Notes under the pieces: generated by a model
What the model was told of the DNA's origin: nothing
What the model saw: only the letters and a program-made list of their open reading frames with translations
Databases searched by the model: none
Assembly: GCA_002897995.1 (NCBI GenBank)
Contig: BDTT01000083.1
Coordinates: forward strand, 30,263-94,262
DNA from: a bacterium BMS3Bbin10
GTDB taxonomy: Bacteria > Pseudomonadota > Alphaproteobacteria > Rhizobiales > Methyloligellaceae
DNA: 64,000 bases
Direction: 5' to 3'
Shown here: in pieces, positions 54,501 to 61,826 of the stretch
Layout of the letters: every line of letters starts with the position of its first letter
Position numbering within the stretch: the first letter of the stretch is position 1
Program-made: the position numbers and the translations under genes

Positions 54501-56563
54501 ATGCATGCCCGTTCACCGTTCAGGTGCATAATCTGGGCAATGCCGCTTTCCCCGCCCCCGTTACGGTCACCGATATTCCGGACCCGGGCGCGGGTGCGCC
54601 GAACGTCCTCACCCCGGGATGGGCCTGCGTTCCGGCCGGTGGCTCTTACACCTGCAGCAATCCAGCGGCTCTGCCGCCTGGCGCCACCACCAGTTTTGAC
54701 CTTGAGTTCCCAATTCTGCCCGGATACGCCTCGCCCACCTTCGAAAACTGCGCGGAAGTCGCGCCCGGGCCGGGCAATGTCCTGAATTTCAACGACAGGG
54801 ACTGCGCCACCGCGGTCGTGCCGTTCCCCGACCTGGCGCCATGGAGCCCGTCAGAGTGCGTTCTCGGCACGGATTGCTCGCTCGATGTCAAGGTCGAGAA
54901 CAAGGGCAAGCTCCCCTTCGTTGGCGCCGCCGGGCTGCGCGGCACCCTGTCGCCGGCGGTACAGATCAAGAGCATAACCGGCCAGACCCCGGGTCTTTCC
55001 TGCAAGGTGACCGGATTCGGCAAGTATGAGTGCATCGGCCAGGTGCTGAATATCGCGCCGGGCGATGCGGCGAAACTGAAATTCATCGCCGTGATCCCGG
55101 CCAATTTCCCGCACAAGCAGATCACCCACACCAAGACCATGATCTGGCCCGACCGGAAGGTGAAGGACACCAATCCGCAGAACGATGTGCACACCTCCAT
55201 CATTACCATTGAGCAGCCGAAGGAGCCTCCGCCGCCACCGCCGCAGCCAGTTGGAAAACCCGATCTGGCAGTTTCAAAGACCGCCAATCAGAACAGTTGC
55301 AGGGCGGGTTCGCCATGCCGTTACACCGTCCGGGTCACCAGTGCGGGCACGGCGCCCTATAGCGGGAAGATCGTGATCTCCGACATCATCACGCCGGCGA
55401 ACGCTCGGTTGACGGGGTCCGGCCCGGCCCCCTGGCGCTGCTTCACGACGCGCGGCGGCGTTAACTGCACCTATCCGAACACAACGCTCGCGCCGGGCCA
55501 GTCGAGGACCCTGTCGCTCAACTTCACATTGCCTCGCACAGCCAGGGGCGTCGCCAACAACTGCGCGACGTTGACGTGGGGCGCCACGCAGACCCGCGGA
55601 AGCGTCCGCGATGTTCAAAGCGCCCTCGCCGCGCGCGGATACAATCCCGGTCCGGCCGACGGCAAGATGGGCAACAAAACGCGCAGCGCCATTCGCGCGT
55701 TCCAGAACGCCCAGGGCCTCCAGCCGACGGGCCGCATTGACCAGGCGCTGCTGAGCGCCCTGTTTGGCGGCGCCGGCGGCGGAAAAGATTCCAATCCCGC
55801 CAACAACAGGGCCTGCGCCGCATCCCCGATCATTGCCCAGGCGCCGCCCCCGCCCCCGCAACAATGTTTCGGCGGCAAGGTCCGCAACAGCAAGGGCGCC
55901 TGCGTATGTCCCTCGAACAGGCCGGTCTGGACCGGTCAGCAATGCATTCCGCACGTGACGCCACCGCCTCCGCCGCCGCCGCAATGCACGGGCGGCAGGT
56001 CCAAAAAATATGTCCGCGGCAAGCTCATTTGCGCATGCCCGTCCAGCAGGCCCGTCTGGAATGGCCGGCAGTGCATGGCCAAACCGCCAGTTTCCAGATG
56101 TCCTTCGGGCTATTCGAAGGTCGACCCGCTCAAGGCCGCGGTCCTGGCCACGCAGGGTTGGAAGATAAAAACTGTCGGAAACGCCATCTGCGCGAAGAAA
56201 CCCAGGTCCGCATGCAAGAGCGGCAAAATCCGCAACAGCAGGGGCCAGTGCGTGTGCCCGAGCAACAAGCCCTACTGGAATGGCAAAAAATGCACCCAGT
56301 ACTCCACCTATCCGATCCCGGGAACGGGCCAGACACCCACTCCGGGCACGTCGGTGCCCTCCGAGATGGCTTGCACCGGCGGGCGGCAGCGCAACAGAAA
56401 AGGCCGCTGCGTGTGTCCATCCAGCCGGCCTGTATGGACCGGCAGAAACTGCGTTCCAAAACTGCAGCAAATCAATCCGCAGCAAATCAATCCGCAGCTC
56501 CTCAATCCGCAGACGGGTCCGATCCTGAAACTGCCGGGCGGCGGGACGATCAGGATCCGTTAG
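51527..56563 (+). CDS. Giant exported protein with DUF11-like repeats, nested peptidoglycan-binding domain and Cys-rich modules
   Basis: A 1678-residue protein. A long signal region (residues 1-60, LLLFLAFALLSLNASLFATAAQA) is followed by a beta-propeller-like N-terminal domain (about 90-540; NIAYDAKRKQLFVSDLDTG, WGLAVRGDRLYYS). Six DUF11-like repeats begin near 546, 688, 829, 977, 1103 and 1246, each with a conserved C-x(5-10)-C pair and ending in NCA. In the last repeat a PG_binding_1 domain (about 1358-1416; VQSALAARGYNPGPADGKMG) sits between the NCATLTW and DSNPANNRACA halves. Four or five Cys modules (about 1446-1645; CVCPSNRPVWTGQQC type) and QQINPQ repeats close the chain. GGGGAGG precedes the ATG. 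The role is unknown; a wall-anchored surface or envelope scaffold is inference. Confidence 0.88.
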   Translation: MTVRGWVDILGISARRPGGRGAPCLSPRTPRPLVFPALLLFLAFALLSLNASLFATAAQAQQGQPGVVGLGDLVVTGFSGALPPPPGAPLPPGVNALDETFINPDGASLKIFDVTNPGGPPEAQLLNVPTKFQVFARDVGQVFGLALDKSDPANIYAASTSVHGLQIVVPDADGDGRPERIKLGQPGAQWMDGQFGLGRGGGPGTLWKINGETGEITKFADILGGGIPNSGPGLGNIAYDAKRKQLFVSDLDTGLIHRLDMAGNDLGAYDHGLQGRPANGMNAVPEDQANRLDITSPAFDAEDSGSWGLAAPERRVWGLAVRGDRLYYSVEEGPQIWSLGINQDGSFGADPRWELDVPADPNAYPVSDIAFQSNSLMLLAQRGGITSRYDYSQYQTPRKTRVLRYRLESPNDPATPSRWVSAPEDYAIGFPGIHRNSSGGIAIGYGYRKDAGGNYVRGSCKGTLWSTGDALRDNPVHGARLAQGGPLNVHGLQGNALSLVRPANVPPWETYFVDYDSQFDDPQAAGHVGDVEIARECGRKRTDVMDLRILKRAKPERCTVGNQCPFGVEIENTGTKTYSGPLVIQDIAHNGAQLIGHSPPPPGWDCREVFPGTGVYECSNPGVTLKPGQKTSLELLFQMPPWWVRHVYDNCAELRIPGAGVDERPYNNRSCAYVATIGPGHPDYVPDLQLEKFGLFGACDFFGLCEFVVRVTNVGAAPYTGQLNVNDFTTTPGATITDWAPKPDWNCALLAPDNYGCSTAGPVTLLPGDFRELVILTQGPPIAPGVTTVRNCAWIDWNGAPGDVNPFNEYDCAEISNLPPGHPDARAKVIIQKDAQPTCSRAGAGNPWRCLYAVRIKNSGAAPLIGPIEFTDELTPNPATLLGFGGGPGPWACVPGVGLAGPYTCTQPPVPGGLLPGQEVSIMMIFELPAATPVPGWQMNTATIKWDNDGDGADEDHQASAIAMICDAGSANCPQDLAMLKFPPIGPCLKGDACPFTVQVHNLGNAAFPAPVTVTDIPDPGAGAPNVLTPGWACVPAGGSYTCSNPAALPPGATTSFDLEFPILPGYASPTFENCAEVAPGPGNVLNFNDRDCATAVVPFPDLAPWSPSECVLGTDCSLDVKVENKGKLPFVGAAGLRGTLSPAVQIKSITGQTPGLSCKVTGFGKYECIGQVLNIAPGDAAKLKFIAVIPANFPHKQITHTKTMIWPDRKVKDTNPQNDVHTSIITIEQPKEPPPPPPQPVGKPDLAVSKTANQNSCRAGSPCRYTVRVTSAGTAPYSGKIVISDIITPANARLTGSGPAPWRCFTTRGGVNCTYPNTTLAPGQSRTLSLNFTLPRTARGVANNCATLTWGATQTRGSVRDVQSALAARGYNPGPADGKMGNKTRSAIRAFQNAQGLQPTGRIDQALLSALFGGAGGGKDSNPANNRACAASPIIAQAPPPPPQQCFGGKVRNSKGACVCPSNRPVWTGQQCIPHVTPPPPPPPQCTGGRSKKYVRGKLICACPSSRPVWNGRQCMAKPPVSRCPSGYSKVDPLKAAVLATQGWKIKTVGNAICAKKPRSACKSGKIRNSRGQCVCPSNKPYWNGKKCTQYSTYPIPGTGQTPTPGTSVPSEMACTGGRQRNRKGRCVCPSSRPVWTGRNCVPKLQQINPQQINPQLLNPQTGPILKLPGGGTIRIR

Positions 56564-56676
56564 CGGCCGGAATGCCGGACCGTCTTACTGAGGCCTCAAT
56601 CATGGCCTTGTGAGAGGCGTTGGCCAATTCGCGTGAGGCGGAGTATGGTTGCAACTCCCGTCACAGGAGGCAGAAT

Positions 56677-57027
56677 ATGATGCGTGTAACATTTCTTGCG
56701 GCGCTTTCGCTCGCCGCTGCTTTTTCGCTAACCGCGCAAGCACAAACGCCAAGCGGGCCGGTGCAGGGCGCCGTCCAGGGCACGGTTCAAGGGACCGAGA
56801 AGGTCGGTCAGGGCGTCATCCAGGGCGCGGGAACGGCCGGCGCGGGAATTGTTCAGGGCACGGGCACCGCCGTTCAAGGTATCGCCCAGGGCCCCGCCGG
56901 CGCGGTGAAAGGAACAGTCAAGGGCGCCGGGCAGGCCACGGTCGGCGTTGCCAAGGGTGCGGGAAAGGTGGCGAAAAAAACCGGCCAGGGCGTCTGGTGT
57001 TTCATAACGCTGGGCTATGGCTGCTAG
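56677..57027 (+). CDS. Small exported glycine-zipper-like repeat protein
   Basis: A 116-residue protein with a signal peptide (VTFLAALSLAAAFSLTAQA) and a low-complexity core of about 80 residues built from VQG/xGxxxG units (GAVQGTVQGTEKVGQG, GAGIVQGTGTAVQG, GAVKGTVKGAGQATVG). It turns basic and ends GVWCFITLGYGC with two cysteines. Regular Gly spacing suggests glycine-zipper helix packing in a membrane or assembly. AGGAGG precedes the ATG at 56677. It is 113 bases downstream of the giant exported protein on the same strand. The stop codon is the first TAG of repeat copy 2. Confidence 0.75.
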   Translation: MMRVTFLAALSLAAAFSLTAQAQTPSGPVQGAVQGTVQGTEKVGQGVIQGAGTAGAGIVQGTGTAVQGIAQGPAGAVKGTVKGAGQATVGVAKGAGKVAKKTGQGVWCFITLGYGC

Positions 57028-57150
57028 TGCGTATCACCGATAAGCATGTCCCCGCGAAGGCGGGGATGGGAACCGGTTATCGGAAAAATGATACGCATAA
57101 ACAAAAAACTGGATCGCGGTTTTGATTCCATCAAAACATGAAGCGATCTA
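57025..57150 (+). repeat. Double-hairpin dispersed repeat, copy 2, supplying stop codons to both flanking genes
   Basis: The unit matches copy 1 (27992-28095) over nearly its whole length. Arms GTGCGTATCACCGATAA and TTATCGG...TGATACGCA form the first stem, with an extra inner GC hairpin (CCCCGCGAAGGCGGGG); GTTTTGAT/ATCAAAAC inside GATCGC...GCGATC forms the second. Its first three bases are the TAG stop of the plus-strand gene, and its last three (CTA) the TAG stop of the convergent minus-strand gene. Confidence 0.8.
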
Positions 57151-58191
57151 GGCGCTGCGCTGGACCTCGCCGCCGGAATTGAGCCACGCCGCGAAACCGC
57201 CCTTGAGATGCCTGACGCCGGTGAACCCGGCATTGCGCATGGTGTCCAGCGCCAGCGCGGAGCGTTCGCCATAGGCGCAATAGAGCAGGATGCGGCCCTG
57301 ATGGTCCCGCGCCAGGCGCGTCAGCGTGCCGGACGGGCTGAGCTGTGTGTCCAGATGCCCGTAGGGAACATGCAGCGAGTTTGCAATCCAGCCGTCGCGC
57401 GCGCGCTCACGCTCTTCGCGCAGATCGATGAGAATGACATCGTCACGGGCAGAGGCCGACCGGACCTCCTCCACCTCCAGCTCTTCGCCCGGACGCACAA
57501 GCAGGCTCAGTGACTGGCCAACCTGCTTGTTGGCCGGCACCGCCACGTCCATCATCTTCGGGTCGGGAAGATTGAGATTGTTCATGATCTCGGCATATTC
57601 ATCCACGGAACCGACTTGCAGACGCGGATTTTTTGCGGCCTCGTAACCGATCGTCGAGACGGTGTTGCCGTGATAGTCATGGGCCGGAAACACCAGCGTC
57701 TCCCCGGGGAGTTTCAGCAGCTTGTTGAACAGGCTGTCATAAGCCTGGCCCGGATCGCCATTCTGGAAATCCGTGCGTCCCGTACCGCCGATCAGCAGCG
57801 CATCGCCGGTGAACACCCGGTCGGGGCCGAGGAAGGAGTATGAATCGTCCGTGTGGCCCGGGGTGTAAAGGGTCCGCAGCGAAATCCCGTCCACATCGAT
57901 CGTCTCATCCTCGCGCACCCGCATGGAGACCACGTCGGCGCCGCTTCTCTCGCCCATGACGGTGACGCATCTGGTCAGGTCGCGCAGCTTGCCCAGCCCG
58001 GTGACGTGATCTGCGTGAACATGGGTGTCGAGCGCCTTGACCAGCTTCAGATCGAGCCGGTTCAGCAGCGAGATATAGGTGTCCACATGTTCGATGACGG
58101 GATCGATAATCAGGGCTTCGGCGCCGTAGCGGCGGGCGAGCAGATAGGTATAGGTGCTGGACACCGGGTCAAACAGCTGCTGGAAAATCAT
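57148..58191 (-). CDS. Persulfide dioxygenase (ETHE1-like) fused to a rhodanese domain
   Basis: About 347 residues. An N-terminal metallo-beta-lactamase domain (about 1-240) has the iron site THVHADHVTGL, a GHTDDSYSF segment and GGTGRTDFQNGD, features of glutathione persulfide dioxygenases. A C-terminal rhodanese domain (about 250-345) carries the active cysteine in YCAYGERSALALD. Such fusions oxidise persulfide to sulfite and pass sulfur to thiosulfate. The start at 58191 is preferred (AAGGTG just upstream) over a GTG at 58200. It is divergent from a LysR gene. The stop is supplied by repeat copy 2. Confidence 0.92.
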   Translation of the reverse strand: MIFQQLFDPVSSTYTYLLARRYGAEALIIDPVIEHVDTYISLLNRLDLKLVKALDTHVHADHVTGLGKLRDLTRCVTVMGERSGADVVSMRVREDETIDVDGISLRTLYTPGHTDDSYSFLGPDRVFTGDALLIGGTGRTDFQNGDPGQAYDSLFNKLLKLPGETLVFPAHDYHGNTVSTIGYEAAKNPRLQVGSVDEYAEIMNNLNLPDPKMMDVAVPANKQVGQSLSLLVRPGEELEVEEVRSASARDDVILIDLREERERARDGWIANSLHVPYGHLDTQLSPSGTLTRLARDHQGRILLYCAYGERSALALDTMRNAGFTGVRHLKGGFAAWLNSGGEVQRSA

Positions 58192-58270
58192 GAAACTCAC
58201 CTTTTAGCCTGGGCCGTGGACTCAATAATGCTATCCACTATGCGTGCCGGATACCATCAACGAGACTTGA

Positions 58271-58287
58271 CTTTAGGCATTTCAAAG
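58271..58287. promoter_or_regulatory. Candidate LysR-type operator
   Basis: CTTT-N9-AAAG (an extended T-N11-A motif) overlaps a direct repeat GCATTTC (58277-58283 and 58287-58293) in the gap between the persulfide dioxygenase and LysR genes, 12 bases before the LysR start. The position fits autoregulation and control of the divergent gene, the usual LysR arrangement. Confidence 0.4.
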
Positions 58288-58298
58288 CATTTCGGATC

Positions 58299-59213
58299 AT
58301 GTCGATTAGGCTCCTGAAAACATTCATCGCCATCGCCTCGGAGGGGAGCTTCGCGGCTGCCGCGGACAAGCTGGGGCTGACCCAGTCGGCGGTCAGCCTG
58401 CAAATGAAGGCGCTGGAGGAGGAGTTTCGCACCGAGCTGTTCGATCGCACATTGCGGCGCCCCACCATAAACGCCAGCGGGCGTGAATTGCTGGCGCGCG
58501 CGAGCGAAGTGGTGCGTCTTTACGACCAGCTGCCCGAGGCGGTGTCCGAGCCCAATGATCTGGCCGGATCCTTCACCTTCGGCGCGGTGAATACAATCAT
58601 GGCCGGGGTCCTCCCCGGAGCCCTGAGGCGGTTGCGCAATGCCCACCCCCGGCTGCGGGCACGGGTGGTCAGCGGCCTGTCCGCCGAACTTGTGCATATG
58701 GTGGACCGGGGCGAAATCGACGCCGCGCTGGTCAGTGAGCCTCCCGCCAAACTTGACCCGGATCTCGTGTGGACCGGCTTGTATGGCGAGCCGCTGGTGG
58801 TGATCGCGCCAAAGGGATGCGAGGCGAAGACCGATGTGCAGCTGCTGAAGGAATTGCCGTTTATCCGCTTCAGCCGCAGCGCCTGGGCCGGGCGCCTCAT
58901 TCACAAGGCGCTCCGGCAACGCCAGATCAAGGTCAATCAGTCCATGGAGACCGATTCACTTGAGGCGATCGCGCTTATGGTCAGCCGCGGACTGGGGGTA
59001 TCGGTGGTTCCCCTGCGGCCTATCGCCGACCCGTTCCCCGCGCCGCTCGTCGTTATTCCGTTCGGCAAGAACACGGTTTTGCGCTCCGTCGGCATGGTTT
59101 CGCGTGTCGGCTCCGCGCACGGCAAGGCGCAGGACGTACTCGCTGAGATGATCCGTCTCACCGCGGCGGAATATGCCCGGGAAAGCGGCGTTCAGGCAAC
59201 GGGCTTTGCTTAA
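58299..59213 (+). CDS. LysR-family transcriptional regulator
   Basis: A 304-residue regulator with an N-terminal winged HTH (about residues 1-60; LLKTFIAIASEGSFAAAADKLGLTQSAVSLQMKALEEEF) and a LysR substrate-binding domain (about 90-295; GSFTFGAVNTIMAGVLPGALRRL ...). It diverges from the persulfide dioxygenase-rhodanese gene, the most likely target; the CoA-transferase operon downstream has its own FNR-type box. The effector is unknown, but a sulfur species is a reasonable guess. Confidence 0.93.
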   Translation: MSIRLLKTFIAIASEGSFAAAADKLGLTQSAVSLQMKALEEEFRTELFDRTLRRPTINASGRELLARASEVVRLYDQLPEAVSEPNDLAGSFTFGAVNTIMAGVLPGALRRLRNAHPRLRARVVSGLSAELVHMVDRGEIDAALVSEPPAKLDPDLVWTGLYGEPLVVIAPKGCEAKTDVQLLKELPFIRFSRSAWAGRLIHKALRQRQIKVNQSMETDSLEAIALMVSRGLGVSVVPLRPIADPFPAPLVVIPFGKNTVLRSVGMVSRVGSAHGKAQDVLAEMIRLTAAEYARESGVQATGFA

Positions 59214-59231
59214 TGAGAATTCACATTACAC

Positions 59232-59245
59232 TTGATTAAAATCAA
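59232..59245. promoter_or_regulatory. Perfect FNR/FixK/Anr-type box upstream of the CoA-transferase operon
   Basis: TTGATTAAAATCAA matches the FNR/FixK consensus TTGAT-N4-ATCAA without a mismatch. It is centred about 41 bases before a plausible start (near 59280), with a -10-like TAGGAT at 59270-59275, the layout of a class II activated promoter. Outer arms ATTACA/TGTAAT and CTTGA/TCAAG surround it. Activation under low oxygen is inferred from the motif. Confidence 0.7.
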
Positions 59246-59323
59246 TTTTTCTCAAGCCTGTAATAAGCGTAGGATTGTCCGATCCCGTTCCGGGATCACT
59301 TTTTTCCTAAACCGCCGGGCGAA

Positions 59324-60595
59324 ATGATGGACCAGAAAAAGCCGCCCCCCGGACCCCTTGCCGGACTGCGCGTGCTGGATATGTCGCGGATACTGGCGGG
59401 GCCGTCAATGACCCAGATTCTGGGCGATCTCGGCGCTGACATACTCAAGATCGAGCGTCCGGGCACCGGCGATGACACGCGCCAATGGGGCCCGCCATTC
59501 CTCGGATCGGCAAAAGCGGACGAGCCGGGCTGGTCGAGCTATTTCCTGAGCGCCAACCGGAACAAGCGCTCGCTGGCGCTCGATTTCACCTGCGCAAAGG
59601 GGCAGCGGATCATTCGCGAACTTGCCGGGCACTGCGATATCTTCGTCGAGAATTTCAAGGTGGGCGGTCTCGCCAAATACGGCCTTGGCTATGACGATCT
59701 GATCGAGGAACGCGGCGACCTGATCTATTGCTCAATCACCGGTTTCGGGCAGAGCGGCCCGATGGCCCATCGCGCCGGGTATGACGCCATGATCCAGGGA
59801 ATGGGCGGGATCATGAGCATCACCGGCGAAACCGGCGGCGACCCGATGAAGGTCGGCGTGGGGATCGCCGATCTCATGTGCGGCATGTATGCCGGCACCG
59901 CCATACTGGCCGCCCTGCACCACCGCGAGAAAACCGGCGAGGGCCAGCATATCGATGTCGCCCTGTTCGACGCCCAGCTCGCGTGGCTGATCAATGCGGG
60001 CATGAATTATCTGGTGACGAATGAAGCGCCGCGGCGCTACGGGACGGCCCATCCCAACATCGTTCCCTATCAGGTGTTCCCGGCCAGCGACGGGTTTTTC
60101 ATGCTGGCGGTCGGCAACGACGCTCAGTTCAAGAGATTCTGCGAATTGGCCGGGACGCCGGAACTGGCCGATGACCCGCGATTCGCCACAAACCCGGCGC
60201 GTCTTGAAAACCGGGAAATTCTTGTCGACCGGCTGCGCGGCCTGACGGCGCGCAAGTCCCGCGACTTCTGGCTGGCCGGGCTGGAACGCGCCAATGTTCC
60301 CTCGGGCCCGATCAACGACATCGCCCAGGCGTTCGATGAACCCCAGACGGAGGCGCGCGGCATGCGCGTGCGGTTTGAAGATGAGCGCATTGCCGGCGGC
60401 GGGGCCGATCTCATCGGCAGCCCGCTCAAGCTCTCGGCGACGCCGGTGTCCTATCGCCGGTTTCCCCCCGCGCTCGGGGAGCATACGCGGGAAATTCTGC
60501 AAGGGCTCCTGGGCATGACATCTCAAGAGATTGACGCGCTGGTTGGCGATGGTGTCATCGAAACCGGCGCACAAACGGAGAGTTCCCATGTTTGA
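59324..60595 (+). CDS. CaiB/BaiF-family (class III) CoA-transferase, second copy
   Basis: A 423-residue CoA-transferase closely similar in layout to the one at 25 kb: VLDMSRILAGPSMTQILGDLGADILKIERPGTGDDTR, CSITGFGQSGPMAHRAGYDAMIQGMGG, the expected nucleophile Asp in VGIADLMCGMYAGTAILAAL, and GPINDIAQAFDEPQ. It is the first gene of a tight operon; its stop overlaps the next ATG by eight bases. An FNR-type box lies upstream. Together with a dehydrogenase and a TPP enzyme it suggests activation of an organic acid as a CoA ester, then oxidation and C-C cleavage or ligation; the substrate is unknown. Confidence 0.94.
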   Translation: MMDQKKPPPGPLAGLRVLDMSRILAGPSMTQILGDLGADILKIERPGTGDDTRQWGPPFLGSAKADEPGWSSYFLSANRNKRSLALDFTCAKGQRIIRELAGHCDIFVENFKVGGLAKYGLGYDDLIEERGDLIYCSITGFGQSGPMAHRAGYDAMIQGMGGIMSITGETGGDPMKVGVGIADLMCGMYAGTAILAALHHREKTGEGQHIDVALFDAQLAWLINAGMNYLVTNEAPRRYGTAHPNIVPYQVFPASDGFFMLAVGNDAQFKRFCELAGTPELADDPRFATNPARLENREILVDRLRGLTARKSRDFWLAGLERANVPSGPINDIAQAFDEPQTEARGMRVRFEDERIAGGGADLIGSPLKLSATPVSYRRFPPALGEHTREILQGLLGMTSQEIDALVGDGVIETGAQTESSHV

Positions 60596-61826
60596 ACTTA
60601 ACGAGACGCAACGCCAGATTCAGGATAGCGCCAGACGCCTGGCCGAAAAGGAAATTGCTCCAAACGCGGCCGAGGTCGACCGCTCCGAGGCCTACCCCTG
60701 GGACAATGTCGAAAAGCTCAAAGAGGCCGGATTCTTCGGCATGACAATCCCTGAAAACTATGGCGGCCCCGGACTTGGATATTTCGAGGCCGTTCTCGTT
60801 GTCGAGGAGATGGCCAGGGCCTGCGGCGTGACCGCCCGCATTGTCGTGGAAGCGAATATGGGCGCGCTCGGCGCGATCATGAAATATGGCAGCGAGGCGC
60901 AAAAAAAGCTCGCTGCCGGGATCGTCCTGTCCGGCGACAAGCCGGCGATCTGCATCACCGAGCCCGGCGCGGGGTCCGGCGCAACGGCGATGACGACACG
61001 GGCCGACAGGAGGGACGGGCGCTGGGTCATCAACGGCACCAAGCACTGGATTACCGGCGGCGGCATCTCAAGGCTGCATCTGATTTTCGCGCGCGCCTTC
61101 GACGAGGCGGGCAAAGAGCTCGGTATCGCCGGCTTTATCGCGGTCCGCGATGGCGAAAAAGGTACGCCGAAGGGACTGGAGATTGGCACGCGCGAACCGG
61201 CCATGGGGCTGCGCGGCATCCCCGAGACGGAAATCCATTTCCGCGACCTCGAGGTGGGCGAGGACATGGTCATCGTTCCGCCCGAAGGGATGCGGCGCGG
61301 GTTCGCCGGATTGATGACCGCTTACAACGGCCAGCGCGTCGGGGCGGGAGCCGTCGCGCTCGGCATTGCGCAGGGAGCCTATGAACTGGCGCTCGACTAT
61401 GTACAGACCCGCGAGCAGTTCGGGCGGCCGATCTGCGAATTTCAGGGGCTGCAATGGATGCTGTGCGATATGGCGACCGGCCTTGACGCCGCGCGGCTGA
61501 TGATCTGGCGCGCCGCGCAAAGCGCCGATGCGTCGGGCTTCCCTGACATGACCTATGCGGCGCAGGCAAAAATCATCGCCTCGGAAACCGCCATCAAGGT
61601 CACCAACGATGCGCTGCAACTGTTCGGCGCCGCGGGCTATTCGCGCAACCTGCCCCTGGAACGTATGGTCCGGGATGCGCGGATGTTCACCATCGGCGGC
61701 GGAACCGCGCAAATTCTGCGCACCCTGGTCGCCTCAAAGCTGCTGGGGCGCAAGCTGCCGCAAACCCGCGACGGCTATGCGAAATACGGACATAATTCAC
61801 CAGAGAAGAAAACCGCCGATGCCTAG
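60588..61826 (+). CDS. Acyl-CoA dehydrogenase, second copy
   Basis: A 412-residue flavoenzyme of the acyl-CoA dehydrogenase family beginning MFELNETQRQIQDSARRLAEKEIAPNAAEVDRSEAYPWD. Substrate/FAD blocks ITEPGAGSGATAMTTRADR, KHWITGGGISRLHLIFARA, and LFGAAGYSRNLPLERMVRDARM are present. At the usual catalytic glutamate position it reads IGGGTAQIL. ATG at 60588 is supported by GGAG seven bases upstream and overlaps the CoA-transferase stop; a much longer reading from 60531 is not needed. The stop overlaps the TPP-enzyme start by eight bases. Confidence 0.93.
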   Translation: MFELNETQRQIQDSARRLAEKEIAPNAAEVDRSEAYPWDNVEKLKEAGFFGMTIPENYGGPGLGYFEAVLVVEEMARACGVTARIVVEANMGALGAIMKYGSEAQKKLAAGIVLSGDKPAICITEPGAGSGATAMTTRADRRDGRWVINGTKHWITGGGISRLHLIFARAFDEAGKELGIAGFIAVRDGEKGTPKGLEIGTREPAMGLRGIPETEIHFRDLEVGEDMVIVPPEGMRRGFAGLMTAYNGQRVGAGAVALGIAQGAYELALDYVQTREQFGRPICEFQGLQWMLCDMATGLDAARLMIWRAAQSADASGFPDMTYAAQAKIIASETAIKVTNDALQLFGAAGYSRNLPLERMVRDARMFTIGGGTAQILRTLVASKLLGRKLPQTRDGYAKYGHNSPEKKTADA

